Below are positions 8,922-18,361 of a stretch of DNA of 64,000 bases, piece by piece. Within the stretch, counting starts at the first letter, position 1. The number at the start of each line of letters is the position of its first letter. Where the stretch lies: positions 2,356,001 to 2,420,000 of the forward strand of contig NZ_VFMY01000001.1 of the NCBI RefSeq assembly GCF_006715305.1, written 5' to 3'. Origin of the DNA: Arthrobacter sp. SLBN-100. Its GTDB lineage: Bacteria; Actinomycetota; Actinomycetes; Actinomycetales; Micrococcaceae. A program made the translations under genes and the position numbers. A model generated the notes under the pieces. It saw nothing but the letters and a program-made list of their open reading frames with translations. It was not told the DNA's origin and ran no database searches.

Positions 8922-10687
8922 CCCCAGCCGCGAAACCGACCACTAAGAACGAAGTAAAGGACCCAGTCTTGCCCTCCACCGTCACCAAGGCAACCAGCAC
9001 CGACTCCAAGAACATGGCCGACCCCAACTGGTGGCGCCAGGCCTCGGTCTACCAGATCTACCCCCGCAGCTTCGCCGACTCCAACGGTGACGGCATCGGC
9101 GACATCAACGGCATCACCGCCAAGGTCCCGTACCTGAAGGAGCTTGGAATCGACGCGGTCTGGCTGAGCCCCTTCTACCCTTCAGCCCTTGCCGACGGCG
9201 GCTATGACGTGGACGACTACCGCAACGTTGACCCGCGGCTCGGCACGCTGGAGGACTTCAACAACATGGCTTCCGCCCTGCACGCCGCGGGCATCAAGCT
9301 GATTGTGGACATCGTCCCCAACCACTCCTCGGACCGGCACGAGTGGTTCCAGGAAGCCCTCGCCGCGCCCAAGGGTTCCCCGGCCCGCGACCGCTACATC
9401 TTCCGCGACGGACTGGGCGAAAACGGTGAGCTGCCGCCGTCGGACTGGGACTCCGTGTTCGGCGGCCCCGCATGGGAACGCATCACCGAACCGGACGGCA
9501 TGCCGGGCCAGTGGTACATGCACATCTTCGCCAAGGAACAGCCGGACTTTAACTGGGACAACCCCGAAGTCCGCGACGACTTCCTGAAGACCCTGCGCTT
9601 CTGGTCCGACCGGGGCGTGGACGGATTCCGCATTGACGTCGCCCATGCCCTGACCAAGAACCTCGAAGAGTCCCTGCCCACCAAGGCAGACCTCGAAGCC
9701 CAGGGCGAGGCGCTCTACCTTGCCGGTGCGCATCCGTACTGGGACCGCGACGAAGTCCACGAGATCTACGCCGAGTGGCGCAAGGTCTTCAACGAATACA
9801 ACCCGCCGCGCACCGCCGTCGCTGAAGCCTGGGTCCACTCGGACCGCCGCGCCCGCTACGCCAGCCCCGAAGGCCTGGGCCAGGCGTTCAATTTCGACCT
9901 GCTGCAGGCAGACTTCGACGGGGCCCAGTTCCGGAAGATCATCACCAAAAACCTCGCCGAGGCTGAGGCGTCCGGCGCTTCCTCCACCTGGGTGTTCTCC
10001 AACCACGACGTCGTCCGGCACGCCACCCGCTACGGGCTCCCCGTGTCCGCACCTTCGGCCGAGGGCGAGATCATGGCCGGCGAGGCCGGCAAGCAGTGGC
10101 TGCTCGCCGGAGGCAAGCAGGAAGACGTCGACGTCGAACTCGGCCTGCGCCGCGCCCGCGCCGCATCCTTGCTGATGTTCGCCCTCCCGGGCTCCGCGTA
10201 CCTGTACCAAGGCGAGGAACTGGGCCTGCAGGAAGTCGGCAGCGAAATCCCCGACTCCGAGCGCCAAGACCCGGCCTTCTTCCGCAACAAAGGCGTGGAC
10301 ATCGGCCGCGACGGCTGCCGCGTCCCCTTGCCCTGGACAACCTCCGGCAACTCACTCGGTTTCGGGACCGGCGGCGCCCACTTGCCTCAGCCCGAATGGT
10401 TTGCCGGCTACTCAGTGGAAGCCCAGGAAGCCCAGGAAGACTCAACCCTGTCCCTCTACCGCCGGGCGCTGACCCTACGGTCACAGCTGCAAACCGCCGA
10501 AACGCTGGAATGGCTGGAAACCGGCCGGTCCGACGTCGTGGCCTTCCGCCGCCCCAACGGCTGGACCTCCGTAACGAACTTCGGCACGGAAGCCGTCAAA
10601 CTGCCCGCCGGCAAGGTACTGGTCTCCAGTTCGCCGCTCACGGCAGATTCCCTGCCCGGAGCGACCACTGCCTGGCTCCAGGCGTAG
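8918..10687 (+). CDS. GH13 alpha-glucosidase (oligo-1,6-glucosidase type)
   Basis: This is a cytoplasmic GH13 alpha-glucosidase of about 589 residues with no signal peptide. All GH13 motifs are present: WWRQASVYQIYPRSF at the start of the barrel, region I DIVPNHSS, region II GFRIDVAHAL with the Asp nucleophile, region III EAWV with the acid/base Glu, and region IV FSNHDVVRH. It should hydrolyse imported isomalto- or malto-oligosaccharides to glucose. The GTG at 8918 overlaps the permease stop and has AAGGGG 7 nt upstream. TTG at 8969, behind AAAGGA, is an alternative start that loses only a variable leader. It ends the ABC operon, and a strong hairpin follows. Confidence 0.9.
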   Translation: MTPAAKPTTKNEVKDPVLPSTVTKATSTDSKNMADPNWWRQASVYQIYPRSFADSNGDGIGDINGITAKVPYLKELGIDAVWLSPFYPSALADGGYDVDDYRNVDPRLGTLEDFNNMASALHAAGIKLIVDIVPNHSSDRHEWFQEALAAPKGSPARDRYIFRDGLGENGELPPSDWDSVFGGPAWERITEPDGMPGQWYMHIFAKEQPDFNWDNPEVRDDFLKTLRFWSDRGVDGFRIDVAHALTKNLEESLPTKADLEAQGEALYLAGAHPYWDRDEVHEIYAEWRKVFNEYNPPRTAVAEAWVHSDRRARYASPEGLGQAFNFDLLQADFDGAQFRKIITKNLAEAEASGASSTWVFSNHDVVRHATRYGLPVSAPSAEGEIMAGEAGKQWLLAGGKQEDVDVELGLRRARAASLLMFALPGSAYLYQGEELGLQEVGSEIPDSERQDPAFFRNKGVDIGRDGCRVPLPWTTSGNSLGFGTGGAHLPQPEWFAGYSVEAQEAQEDSTLSLYRRALTLRSQLQTAETLEWLETGRSDVVAFRRPNGWTSVTNFGTEAVKLPAGKVLVSSSPLTADSLPGATTAWLQA

Positions 10688-10715
10688 CTGCACCAGGCAC
10701 CGAAATTAGCCCCGT

Positions 10716-10745
10716 GCACGGAGGCGCTGGGAGGCGCCTCCGTGC
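10716..10745 (+). terminator. Transcription terminator after the ABC/glucosidase operon
   Basis: A perfect 12-bp stem, GCACGGAGGCGC pairing with GCGCCTCCGTGC, encloses a 6-nt loop. It starts 28 nt after the glucosidase stop. No T-tract follows, as is common in GC-rich actinobacteria. Confidence 0.7.
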
Positions 10746-10972
10746 CGCACGCACACCTCCAGAGCCAAAGGACTCTTAATGAAATTTCCTTTGAACGAGC
10801 CCCGCCCCTGGCCGCCCCGGTTCCTTAATAGCAAGTACCGGAGAGACGCTCGAGTTGAGGCACTGGTGCGGGGCGGTTCGGGAAACATAGGGATGCAATA
10901 CCGTCTTCATGCGGATGAAGTTGCGATGCACATACAAAGGGTGCGGGCGGTTACTGGATTAGGAGTAAATGC

Positions 10973-11851
10973 ATGTTGGAGAGACGACCGTTTGGTGACA
11001 CTGGTTTGAAGGTCTCTGTCGTCGGGCTGGGTGCCGGTCAAATTGGTGAAAGCAATGTCACCGAGGCGGAAGCCGCCGAGGTGCTCAACGGAGCAGTGGA
11101 TCTCGGAGTAACGCTTATAGATACCGCGGCTAGCTACGGGCTGAGCGAAGAGCGCATCGGCCGGCACCTCGGCCGACGCCGGGACGAGTTCGCGCTGTCA
11201 ACCAAAGGCGGTCCCGGCATCAACGGCCAACGGGACTGGACCCCAGGCAGCGTGTTGACCAGCATCGAGAAGTCCTTGCGCCTGACCCAGTCGGAACACA
11301 TCGACATCTTCTATTTGCACTCATGCCCGGTCGAGATTCTGAGGCGTGGCGACCTTCAGGACACCCTGGACAAGGCCATCGCCGCCGGGAAAATCGGTGT
11401 CGCCGGCTACAGCGGAGACAATGAGCCACTCGCGTTCGCTGTTGAGTCCGGCCGGTTCGGTTCCGTCGAAACCAGTGTCAACATCGCTGACCAGTGGAAC
11501 CTCAGAACCGTTCTTGGCCGGCGGCCAGAAGTAGGAGTAATCGCCAAGCGCCCGATCGCGAACGCGCCGTGGCGGTTCGTCGACCGGCCGACCGGGCACT
11601 ACGCAGAACTCTATTGGGAACGGCTACAGGCACTCGAACTTGATCCAGGCGACATGGATTGGACCGAGTTCGCTCTGCGCTTCACGGCGTACGCGCCTGG
11701 TGTTCATACCGCGATTGTCGGCACGGCGAAACTGGCCCATCTGCGCCGGAACATCACCGTAGTCAGCCGAGGACCCCTTCCGGCTGCAGCGCTGGAAGGC
11801 ATTGACCGCGCTTGGCGCGAAGTTGGTTTTGACTGGTCAGCCTCGACCTAA
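10973..11851 (+). CDS. Aldo/keto reductase
   Basis: A 292-residue aldo/keto reductase with the NAD(P)H-dependent TIM-barrel fold. The catalytic tetrad is visible: Asp and Tyr in LIDTAASYG, Lys in LSTKGG and His in YLHSC. The N-terminus, RPFGDTGLKVSVVGLGAGQIG, is typical of the family. AGGAG lies 7 nt before the ATG. The gene sits alone between the sugar-transport operon's terminator and a convergent ROK gene. A role in oxidising or reducing a sugar released by the neighbouring enzymes is plausible but not shown. The 10746-10972 stretch upstream contains only unconvincing short frames. Confidence 0.88.
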   Translation: MLERRPFGDTGLKVSVVGLGAGQIGESNVTEAEAAEVLNGAVDLGVTLIDTAASYGLSEERIGRHLGRRRDEFALSTKGGPGINGQRDWTPGSVLTSIEKSLRLTQSEHIDIFYLHSCPVEILRRGDLQDTLDKAIAAGKIGVAGYSGDNEPLAFAVESGRFGSVETSVNIADQWNLRTVLGRRPEVGVIAKRPIANAPWRFVDRPTGHYAELYWERLQALELDPGDMDWTEFALRFTAYAPGVHTAIVGTAKLAHLRRNITVVSRGPLPAAALEGIDRAWREVGFDWSAST

Positions 11852-11888
11852 CGGGCAGAGCTCAGTGGAGTGAGAGGACGTTGCCCAG

Positions 11889-13118
11889 CTAGTGGAGCAG
11901 GGTAGCCAGAGCGCGGTCAAGCGCGATGCGCACGGCTCCCTGCAGCGGGGCACGGCCGGCCAGCGTTGAAGCGGCAATGCGGGGCCGGGCGGACTTGAGC
12001 CGTTCAAGTTCTTCTTCCAGCCGCGGGATCAGGACGTCCCCAGCCCCCGCGGGCCCCCCGGACAGCACCAGCAGCTGCGGATCCAACAGCGTGGCGACGA
12101 TGGCGATAGCTCGTGCGGTGCGCTCCGTGACAACCTCCACCACATCGAGTGCCGCCCGGTCCCCCTTCCGTGCGGCTCCAAGCACCATCTCAGCGTCCAC
12201 GGCGGCCGGGACCCGGCCGCAGAGGCGCAGCAACTCGCTACCGCCGGGCGGTTCCGGCCGGTCCCCGTCCAGGATTTCCGCAGCGGCTATTGCGCCAAGT
12301 TCCCGGCACATGCCGCCTATCGCATCTGTGTTTCCGACGCCTTCCACTAATTCCAGAAACCTCATTTCACCGGCGGATCCACCGCCGCGGATAAGTTGAC
12401 CGCCGAGGTAGATTCCGGCACCCAGCCGTTCTCCGGAGAGGAGTACCACGACGTCGTCAACGTCCTGGGCGACGCCAAGCCAGCGTTCGGCGATAACAGC
12501 GAGGTTGGCGTCATTGTCGACGATCAGCGGCCAGTCGAAATCCGGGCGAAGTGCGAGACGCAGATCCAAGGCGGCAAGCCCAGGCAGGTAGGACTCGAGC
12601 GCAACCGCATGCCCGTTTGGTTTGACGGGGGCAGGTACTGCCATTCCGGCCGCCATTACCATGGACGCTTCCACGCCCGACTTGGCCAGGACCTCCCGTG
12701 CGGCCTGCCGGGCAACCAGTAGACGTTCGGGTGCCCCGACATGCTCATCGCGCCACCTTTCAGACCATTCACCGACGATGGTGCCAGCAAGGTTCGACAA
12801 GCAGAGCTGCAGTTTTGTGGCTCCAAGATCGATCCCCAGCACGTACCCGGCACCGGCATTCAGCGCGAATCTTCGTGAGGGGCGCCCGCTTCGTAGGGCC
12901 GATCCGGAAGACGTCTCGATTTCGGTCACCCAGCCAAGCTTGAGTAGTTCGTCGCAGACTGTCAGAACAGTGGGCCGGGAAAGCCCAGTCGCCGCCATCA
13001 GTTCGCTAGCGTCCAGCCTGTCACCGAGAACGAGAGCCCCGATAACCGCGGAAGCGGAAATCCTGCGGAGCACGGGGACCGTGGCCTCTGTTTTTCTTGT
13101 GCTGCTTTTCAACGCCAC
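11889..13118 (-). CDS. ROK-family transcriptional regulator
   Basis: This 409-residue ROK repressor/activator has an N-terminal winged helix (about residues 15-75, including ATGLSRPTVLTVCDELLKLG) and a sugar-kinase-like domain with VLGIDLGATKLQLCLSNL and VDNDANLAVIAERWLG. As in the other ROK regulator of this locus (4485-5690), the cysteine-rich zinc motif is absent after GGSAGEMRFLELVEG, so the pair forms a shared subtype. It is divergent from the glucodextranase-like gene, with 115 bp between the starts. It probably controls that gene and itself in response to glucose or isomaltose. Confidence 0.85.
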   Translation of the reverse strand: MALKSSTRKTEATVPVLRRISASAVIGALVLGDRLDASELMAATGLSRPTVLTVCDELLKLGWVTEIETSSGSALRSGRPSRRFALNAGAGYVLGIDLGATKLQLCLSNLAGTIVGEWSERWRDEHVGAPERLLVARQAAREVLAKSGVEASMVMAAGMAVPAPVKPNGHAVALESYLPGLAALDLRLALRPDFDWPLIVDNDANLAVIAERWLGVAQDVDDVVVLLSGERLGAGIYLGGQLIRGGGSAGEMRFLELVEGVGNTDAIGGMCRELGAIAAAEILDGDRPEPPGGSELLRLCGRVPAAVDAEMVLGAARKGDRAALDVVEVVTERTARAIAIVATLLDPQLLVLSGGPAGAGDVLIPRLEEELERLKSARPRIAASTLAGRAPLQGAVRIALDRALATLLH

Positions 13119-13121
13119 CCC

Positions 13122-13151
13122 TTGACCGATTCAACTGCTTCTCCCCATACT
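13122..13151 (+). promoter_or_regulatory. Candidate promoter of the secreted GH15 gene
   Basis: TTGACC at 13122-13127 is separated by 18 bp from CATACT at 13146-13151, a reasonable SigA-type promoter reading toward the GH15 gene. Confidence 0.45.
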
Positions 13152-13162
13152 AAGGGGGCATT

Positions 13163-13179
13163 TATTAACGGCGTTTATA
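13163..13179. promoter_or_regulatory. Candidate operator, 17-bp imperfect palindrome
   Basis: TATTAACGGCGTTTATA is palindromic at 14 of 16 arm positions around a central G. It lies just downstream of the candidate -10, where a repressor would block initiation, and midway between the divergent ROK and GH15 genes. The ROK protein is the obvious candidate ligand. Confidence 0.5.
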
Positions 13180-13233
13180 TATTCCCGCCGGTCGTGCTGG
13201 CGCGACCAAAACGCCCAAATCTTCAGGAGAGCA

Positions 13234-16200
13234 ATGAAGCATCACCTCAGAACAACGTGTGCTGCGGCAGCCATCGCCGTCGCAGCATCGGCTGCCGCCT
13301 TCTCCCCCGCCAGTGCCCAGGCAGAACCTGCACCGGGCGCGCCGGGAGCTTCCGCAACATGGACGAAAGGCGACAAGGAGGGCGTTGGAACGTCCGTCAG
13401 TACGGCGTCGAAAGTCTGGTACACCCTGACAGAGGGAACGCTCAGCGAGGTGTATTACCCGCGAGCCGATACACCCAATACCCGCGAACTCCAGTTCGCC
13501 GTCAGCGACGGTTCCCGCTCCCAACGTGAAAATGAGGATACGACCCGACGGGTGGAGCTCGCAGACCCGCAAGCGCTGAGCTACCGGCAAATTACTGAAG
13601 ACAGCGCTGGCCGCTGGCGGCTCACTAAGACTTATGTGACGGACCCGGAGCGGTCTGCCGTGACGCTCGGCGTCACTTTCGAGGCACTCGACGGCGGTGA
13701 TTACCAGCTCTTTGCCCTGTTTGATCCTTCCCTGGCCGGAACCTCTGGCGGAGACTCCGGCAGGACGGTCGGCGATGACCTGGTGGCAGAGGACCTCTCC
13801 ATCCCGGACACGCCCGTCGCCTCGGCACTGGTGTCGAGCTCAGGGTTCAGCGCTACCAGCACCGGATACGTCGGTACCAGCGACGGCGGAACGGACCTTG
13901 CCGCCGACGGGAAACTCGACGGCGCATACCCCGAGGCGGGGCCCGGAAATATTGCCCAGACGGGAAGGATCCCCCTGACAGGGGCGAAGACGGAATTCGC
14001 CCTTGCCCTCGGCTTTGGTGCGAACGCCGAGGAGGCTATCAATACCGCAAACGCAAGCGTGAACCGCGGGTTCCCCAATGTTTCCAAGGACTACACCAAG
14101 GAATGGAAGAAGTACCTGCAGTCCCTGGACAAGCCAGCCAAGGCCTTGGATGGTGAACTCCGGACGCAGTATGACGTATCTCTGATGACGGTCAAAGCCC
14201 ATGAAGATAAGACCTTCCCAGGTGCCTTCATCGCATCACTGACCACGCCCTGGGGCCAGGTGGCGAACGCTGAGCAGCACCGCGAGGGTTACCACGCGGT
14301 CTGGGCACGTGACATGTACCAGTCGGTGTCCGCGCTGCTCGCCGCCGGGGACAAGGACGCTGCCCGCCGCGGAGTGGAATGGCTGTTCAAGTACCAGCAG
14401 CAGCCGGACGGCCACTTCCCCCAGACGTCCAAGGTCGACGGGACGGTGGGCCAGAACGGCATCCAGCTGGATGAAACAGCATTCCCCATCCTGCTCGCCA
14501 ACCAGATTGGGCGCACCGACGCGGACTTCTACGCCAACGAGCTCAAGCCCGCCGCGGACTACCTCGTTGCCGCCGGGCCCAAGACCCCGCAGGAACGCTG
14601 GGAAGAGACCGGGGGGTACTCGACATCGACCCTCGCTTCACAGATTGCCGCACTGGCTGCTGCCGGTGATATCGCCGAAAAGAACGGTGACGCCGGTTCC
14701 GCCGCAATTTATCGGGCCACCGCCGACGAGTGGCAGCGCAACACGGAAAAGTGGATGTTCACGACCAATGGACCGGTCGGCGACGGCAACTACTACCTGC
14801 GCATCAGCGGAAGCGGCAATCCCAACGACGGCGCCGTCCGGGACTGGGGCAACGGAGCAGGCACCCATCCGGAAAACGCTGTATTGGACGGCGGTTTCCT
14901 TGAATTTGTGAGGCTGGGTGTGAAACCCCCCGCAGACGCCCACGTAGCAGACTCCATTGCCGAAACAGACGCCTCCATCTCACAGGAAACTCCAGGCGGC
15001 CGCATGTGGCACCGCTACACCTACGACGGATACGGCGAGAAGGCCGACGGCTCGCCCTGGGACGGCACCGGCGTCGGACGGCTCTGGCCGCTGCTGACCG
15101 GTGAACGCGGGGAGTACGCCCTGGCGAACGGCCAGGACGCACTGCCCTACCTGGCCACCATGCACTCCGCAGCCAATGACGGCTTCATGATCCCCGAACA
15201 GGTCTGGGACCAGGACGAACCGACATCCTACGGCCACGCCCTGGGCCGCAGCACCGGCTCCGCCTCCCCGCTGTCCTGGGCCATGGCCCAATACGTCCGG
15301 CTTGCAGCGGGCATGAAGCACGGCTCACCCGTGGAGACCCCGCAGAACGTCGCCAGCCGCTACGCTGGCGGCGCCGTCGCAGAGCCCGCCCTTGAGATCA
15401 CGTCCCCGGCGCAGCTGATCACTTCAGATTCGGACAGCACCACAGTGTCCGGTACCACGGCCGCGGCCGAGGTGTTCATCTCCGTCAACGGCAAGGTGGT
15501 GGAGGCCCCGCTGACCCCGGCCGCGAACGGAACCTCAGCCTTCTCGGTGGACGTCGCGTTGCCTGGAACCAAGAACACGGTAACGGTAGCCGCAGTGGGC
15601 GCCGACGGAGGTACCGCAGTCGAGGAACGGACCGTGCTGCACTACGGCAACCGCATCGGCGGGCTGACGGACCCCTCGGGAGATGACAACGGCCCCGGCA
15701 GCTACACCTATCCGACCAACCCGGTCTACGTGCCCGGCGCCTTCGACCTCACCGCTGTCGACGTGTACGACGCCGGTGACAAGTATGCATTCGTGAGCAC
15801 CATTGCCGGTGACGTCACCAACCCCTGGGGCGGTCAGGGTATCTCGCACCAGCGCATCAACGTCTACCTCAGCAACGGCGACGCAACCGCCACCCCTGCC
15901 CTGCCCGGCACGAACGTCAACGTTGAGCACGCCTGGGATTCCGTCATCGTCACCGACGGCCGGTTTGATGGTGCCGGCGTATACAGCCCGCACGGCACCC
16001 GCACCTCGGCGGTCAGTCTGCTGGCAGTACCCGAAGCCAAGCAGATTGTGACCATGGTGCCCAAGGAGGCACTCGGAACCCTCGAGCCGGCGTCGGCAAA
16101 GTTCGCCGTGGCCATGTTCGGCAACGCCGAAGCCGGCGAGGGCATCGGCAACGTCCGCCCCGTCTATGACGGCGCGTACTGGGCAGCCGGCGACCCGTCC

Positions 16201-16389
16201 TGGATCAAGGAGTGGCGCTTCGGCGGCGGAGCCGGTGTCTTCGACGGCGGCATCGCCTCCCGGGATACGGACACCAGCGATCCGAACGCACTGGACGTGA
16301 TTGTCCGTGACGGCCAAAGCCAGGCCGACGTGCTCAACTGGCAGGCGGGCTCGCCCGTGGTGATTCCCATGGTGGGAATGACGCCGTAA
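13234..16389 (+). CDS. Secreted GH15 glucodextranase/glucoamylase-like enzyme
   Basis: This 1051-residue exoenzyme starts with a signal peptide (cleavage likely at ASA|QA, residue 28). A beta-rich GH15 N-domain (about 30-290) is followed by the (alpha/alpha)6 catalytic barrel (about 300-705), then two beta-rich domains (about 715-800 and 800-1045). The general acid is predicted as E457 in RWEETGGYSTS and the base as E655 in MIPEQVWD. Length, N-A-B-C domain order and motif spacing match what I recall of Arthrobacter glucodextranase, which releases beta-glucose from dextran ends; a starch-type glucoamylase is the alternative. AGGAGA precedes the ATG by 3-4 nt. The product would feed the ABC importer and glucosidase encoded at 5780-10687. 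Confidence 0.88.
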   Translation: MKHHLRTTCAAAAIAVAASAAAFSPASAQAEPAPGAPGASATWTKGDKEGVGTSVSTASKVWYTLTEGTLSEVYYPRADTPNTRELQFAVSDGSRSQRENEDTTRRVELADPQALSYRQITEDSAGRWRLTKTYVTDPERSAVTLGVTFEALDGGDYQLFALFDPSLAGTSGGDSGRTVGDDLVAEDLSIPDTPVASALVSSSGFSATSTGYVGTSDGGTDLAADGKLDGAYPEAGPGNIAQTGRIPLTGAKTEFALALGFGANAEEAINTANASVNRGFPNVSKDYTKEWKKYLQSLDKPAKALDGELRTQYDVSLMTVKAHEDKTFPGAFIASLTTPWGQVANAEQHREGYHAVWARDMYQSVSALLAAGDKDAARRGVEWLFKYQQQPDGHFPQTSKVDGTVGQNGIQLDETAFPILLANQIGRTDADFYANELKPAADYLVAAGPKTPQERWEETGGYSTSTLASQIAALAAAGDIAEKNGDAGSAAIYRATADEWQRNTEKWMFTTNGPVGDGNYYLRISGSGNPNDGAVRDWGNGAGTHPENAVLDGGFLEFVRLGVKPPADAHVADSIAETDASISQETPGGRMWHRYTYDGYGEKADGSPWDGTGVGRLWPLLTGERGEYALANGQDALPYLATMHSAANDGFMIPEQVWDQDEPTSYGHALGRSTGSASPLSWAMAQYVRLAAGMKHGSPVETPQNVASRYAGGAVAEPALEITSPAQLITSDSDSTTVSGTTAAAEVFISVNGKVVEAPLTPAANGTSAFSVDVALPGTKNTVTVAAVGADGGTAVEERTVLHYGNRIGGLTDPSGDDNGPGSYTYPTNPVYVPGAFDLTAVDVYDAGDKYAFVSTIAGDVTNPWGGQGISHQRINVYLSNGDATATPALPGTNVNVEHAWDSVIVTDGRFDGAGVYSPHGTRTSAVSLLAVPEAKQIVTMVPKEALGTLEPASAKFAVAMFGNAEAGEGIGNVRPVYDGAYWAAGDPSWIKEWRFGGGAGVFDGGIASRDTDTSDPNALDVIVRDGQSQADVLNWQAGSPVVIPMVGMTP

Positions 16390-16401
16390 ACCCAAATCCC
16401 C

Positions 16402-16433
16402 AAGGCGGGGCCGGAAATCTCCGGCCCCGCCTT
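16402..16433 (+). terminator. Terminator after the GH15 gene
   Basis: A perfect 14-bp stem (AAGGCGGGGCCGGA pairing with TCCGGCCCCGCCTT) with a 4-nt loop lies 12 nt past the stop and ends in TTT. Confidence 0.85.
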
Positions 16434-16637
16434 TCCCGTATATGGACGCCATTGGAACCAGAAAGAAAGACCAATAGTTATATCCGGAATGATTTGGAAC
16501 GGGGGAAAGCAATGAAGCATTACTTCGACTTATCTGACAGCTTCGGCGCGGCGGATTGGGCCGGCACTCAAGCAGATAGCGGCAGCATTCCTGACGACTG
16601 CTCGACACTTTTGGGGCTCGTGAACGAGCAGAAGCTG

Positions 16638-17588
16638 TTAGGCAAGCCGCACATCAAACCGCCGCCTGTACTCCGTCGGAGTCGTGGAGAACGCAGCCGC
16701 AAAGTTCTGCCGGAGGGTGACGGCGTTCCCGAATCCGCAGTCGGTGGAAACCTGGTCTATCGACAGGTCCGTGGTCTCAAGCAGCCGCCGGGCTGCGTCA
16801 AGGCGGCGGGCGCGGATCCAGGCGGCCGGCGTCGTCCCGGTTGCCGCCCGGAAGGACCGGACGAATGTGCGGCGGCTCAGGTGTGCCTGCGCCGCGAGCC
16901 GGTCGATGGTAAGCGGTTCACCCAGGCGGGCCAAGGCCCATTCCAGAAGGCGCGAGATCGGGTCATCGGAGGAGCGCTCCGGCACCGGGCGCTCAATGTA
17001 TTGCGCCTGTCCGCCCTCCCGGTGCGGAGCGATGACCAGGCTGCGTGCCACCCGGTTCGCCGCCTCCGCTCCAAGCCGGGCGCGCACCAGGTGCAGGCAC
17101 GCGTCCAGCGCGGAGGCCGTACCGGCCGAGGTCAGCACGTCACCGTGGTCTATATAGAGCACGGACTGGTCAAGCGGGACATCGGGGTGCCGCGCAGCAA
17201 GCGAATCGAAGGCCTGCCAGTGGGTGACGGCCCGGCGCCCGGCGAGCAGGCCGGCATCGGCAACGGGAATCGCACCAAGGCACAAACCCAAGATGGGCAC
17301 CCCACGCCCGTGTGCCCCTTGGAGCACCTGCCGCAGCGAATCGCTGGGGACGCGCCCGTCGTCGAACCATGAAGGCACCACCACGACGTCCGCTGCTTCC
17401 GCGGCCGCCGGCCCTTTCACCTCGCCCAGCCGATAACCCTCAGCAGTTGTGATCCCGCCTTCCTGGTCAGAGAAAAGGACCGTCTTCCACGCGGCAAGGC
17501 CTTGACGGGCCACCTCGTCAAAAACCATCTGCGGAACCGCGAGGTGAAACATCGTTGCGCCATCGAAGGCGTACACCGCGATCCTCAT
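16638..17588 (-). CDS. GlxA-family AraC-type transcriptional regulator
   Basis: This is a 316-residue regulator with an N-terminal DJ-1/PfpI-like domain (about 1-170) and a C-terminal AraC double helix-turn-helix (about 215-316). The nucleophile-elbow region reads GLCLGAIPVADAGLLAG, typical of GlxA regulators. The DNA-binding end contains LSRRTFVRSFRAATGTTPAAW and the second motif DCGFGNAVTLRQNF. The start was set at 17588 because MRIAVYAFDG matches the family N-terminus and AAGGG lies about 8 nt upstream; a longer frame to 17744 has no family support. It is divergent from the isochorismatase-like hydrolase, a common pairing, and probably controls it. Confidence 0.88.
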   Translation of the reverse strand: MRIAVYAFDGATMFHLAVPQMVFDEVARQGLAAWKTVLFSDQEGGITTAEGYRLGEVKGPAAAEAADVVVVPSWFDDGRVPSDSLRQVLQGAHGRGVPILGLCLGAIPVADAGLLAGRRAVTHWQAFDSLAARHPDVPLDQSVLYIDHGDVLTSAGTASALDACLHLVRARLGAEAANRVARSLVIAPHREGGQAQYIERPVPERSSDDPISRLLEWALARLGEPLTIDRLAAQAHLSRRTFVRSFRAATGTTPAAWIRARRLDAARRLLETTDLSIDQVSTDCGFGNAVTLRQNFAAAFSTTPTEYRRRFDVRLA

Positions 17589-17722
17589 TCTGGCCCTTCC
17601 TCTACTTTGGCCCGAATCCATCGTATACGCGCCTTCGTGCCACTGTTGGTAAACATCGCCAGCGGGAAGAGTGGAACAGTTGCCAGAAGGCAGCCCAAAG
17701 AACCACCAGGGAGAACAAAAAT

Positions 17723-18361
17723 ATGAGCACCCCCCGCCGCGCACTCATCCTCATCGACGTCCAGCAGCAGTACTTTGGCGGCCCCCTCGAAATCCAGTAC
17801 CCGCCCCACCAGGAATCCCTTCCCGCCATTGCCAAGGCAGTTGACGCAGCCACCGCCGCCGGCATTCCGATCGCCGTGGTCCAGCACTCCGCGGGCGAAG
17901 GCGCGCCCGTGTTTGCGCCCGGCACACCCGGCTTCGAGCTGCATCCGGAAATTGATCGCCGCAAGACGGGTGCATGGAAGTCGTTGGTTAAGCAGTACGG
18001 CTCTGTCTACGCCGGTACGGATCTCGCCGAATGGCTGCGGAAGCACGACGTCGACACGGTCACCTTGGCGGGCTACATGACCAACAATTGCGTGCTCGCC
18101 TCAGCCGTGGAGGCAGAGTTCCTTGGCTTCACCACCGAAGTCCTCCCAGACGCCACCGGCGCCATCAATCTCGCCAATGACGCAGGCTCCGTCGACGCCA
18201 AGACCGTGCACGCAACGCTCCTCGCACTGCTGAACTCGAACTGGGCAGCAGTGGCCGATACGGATGCATGGATCAATGCGTTGGACACCCGGCAGGCCCT
18301 GTCAAGGAGTGACCTCGGCACCTCCGCAACCGCGGGCCTGGAACTCGTCCCCCAGGCGTAA
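17723..18361 (+). CDS. Isochorismatase-family cysteine hydrolase
   Basis: A 212-residue cysteine hydrolase of the isochorismatase/nicotinamidase superfamily. The catalytic Asp is in LILIDVQQQYF, the nucleophile Cys is in GYMTNNCVLAS and a Lys in the RRKTGAWKS segment fits the third position. The substrate cannot be deduced; amides such as nicotinamide or N-carbamoyl compounds are hydrolysed by relatives. The start is at the ATG giving MSTPRRALILID. It is divergent from the GlxA-type regulator at 17588, which is its likely controller. The frame is open upstream, but that part overlaps the regulator and looks non-coding. Confidence 0.88.
   Translation: MSTPRRALILIDVQQQYFGGPLEIQYPPHQESLPAIAKAVDAATAAGIPIAVVQHSAGEGAPVFAPGTPGFELHPEIDRRKTGAWKSLVKQYGSVYAGTDLAEWLRKHDVDTVTLAGYMTNNCVLASAVEAEFLGFTTEVLPDATGAINLANDAGSVDAKTVHATLLALLNSNWAAVADTDAWINALDTRQALSRSDLGTSATAGLELVPQA

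Noticed and set aside
10779..11009. 76-codon frame starting MKFPLNEPRPW before the aldo/keto reductase
   Set aside because: It overlaps the reductase start, and the composition is not protein-like.
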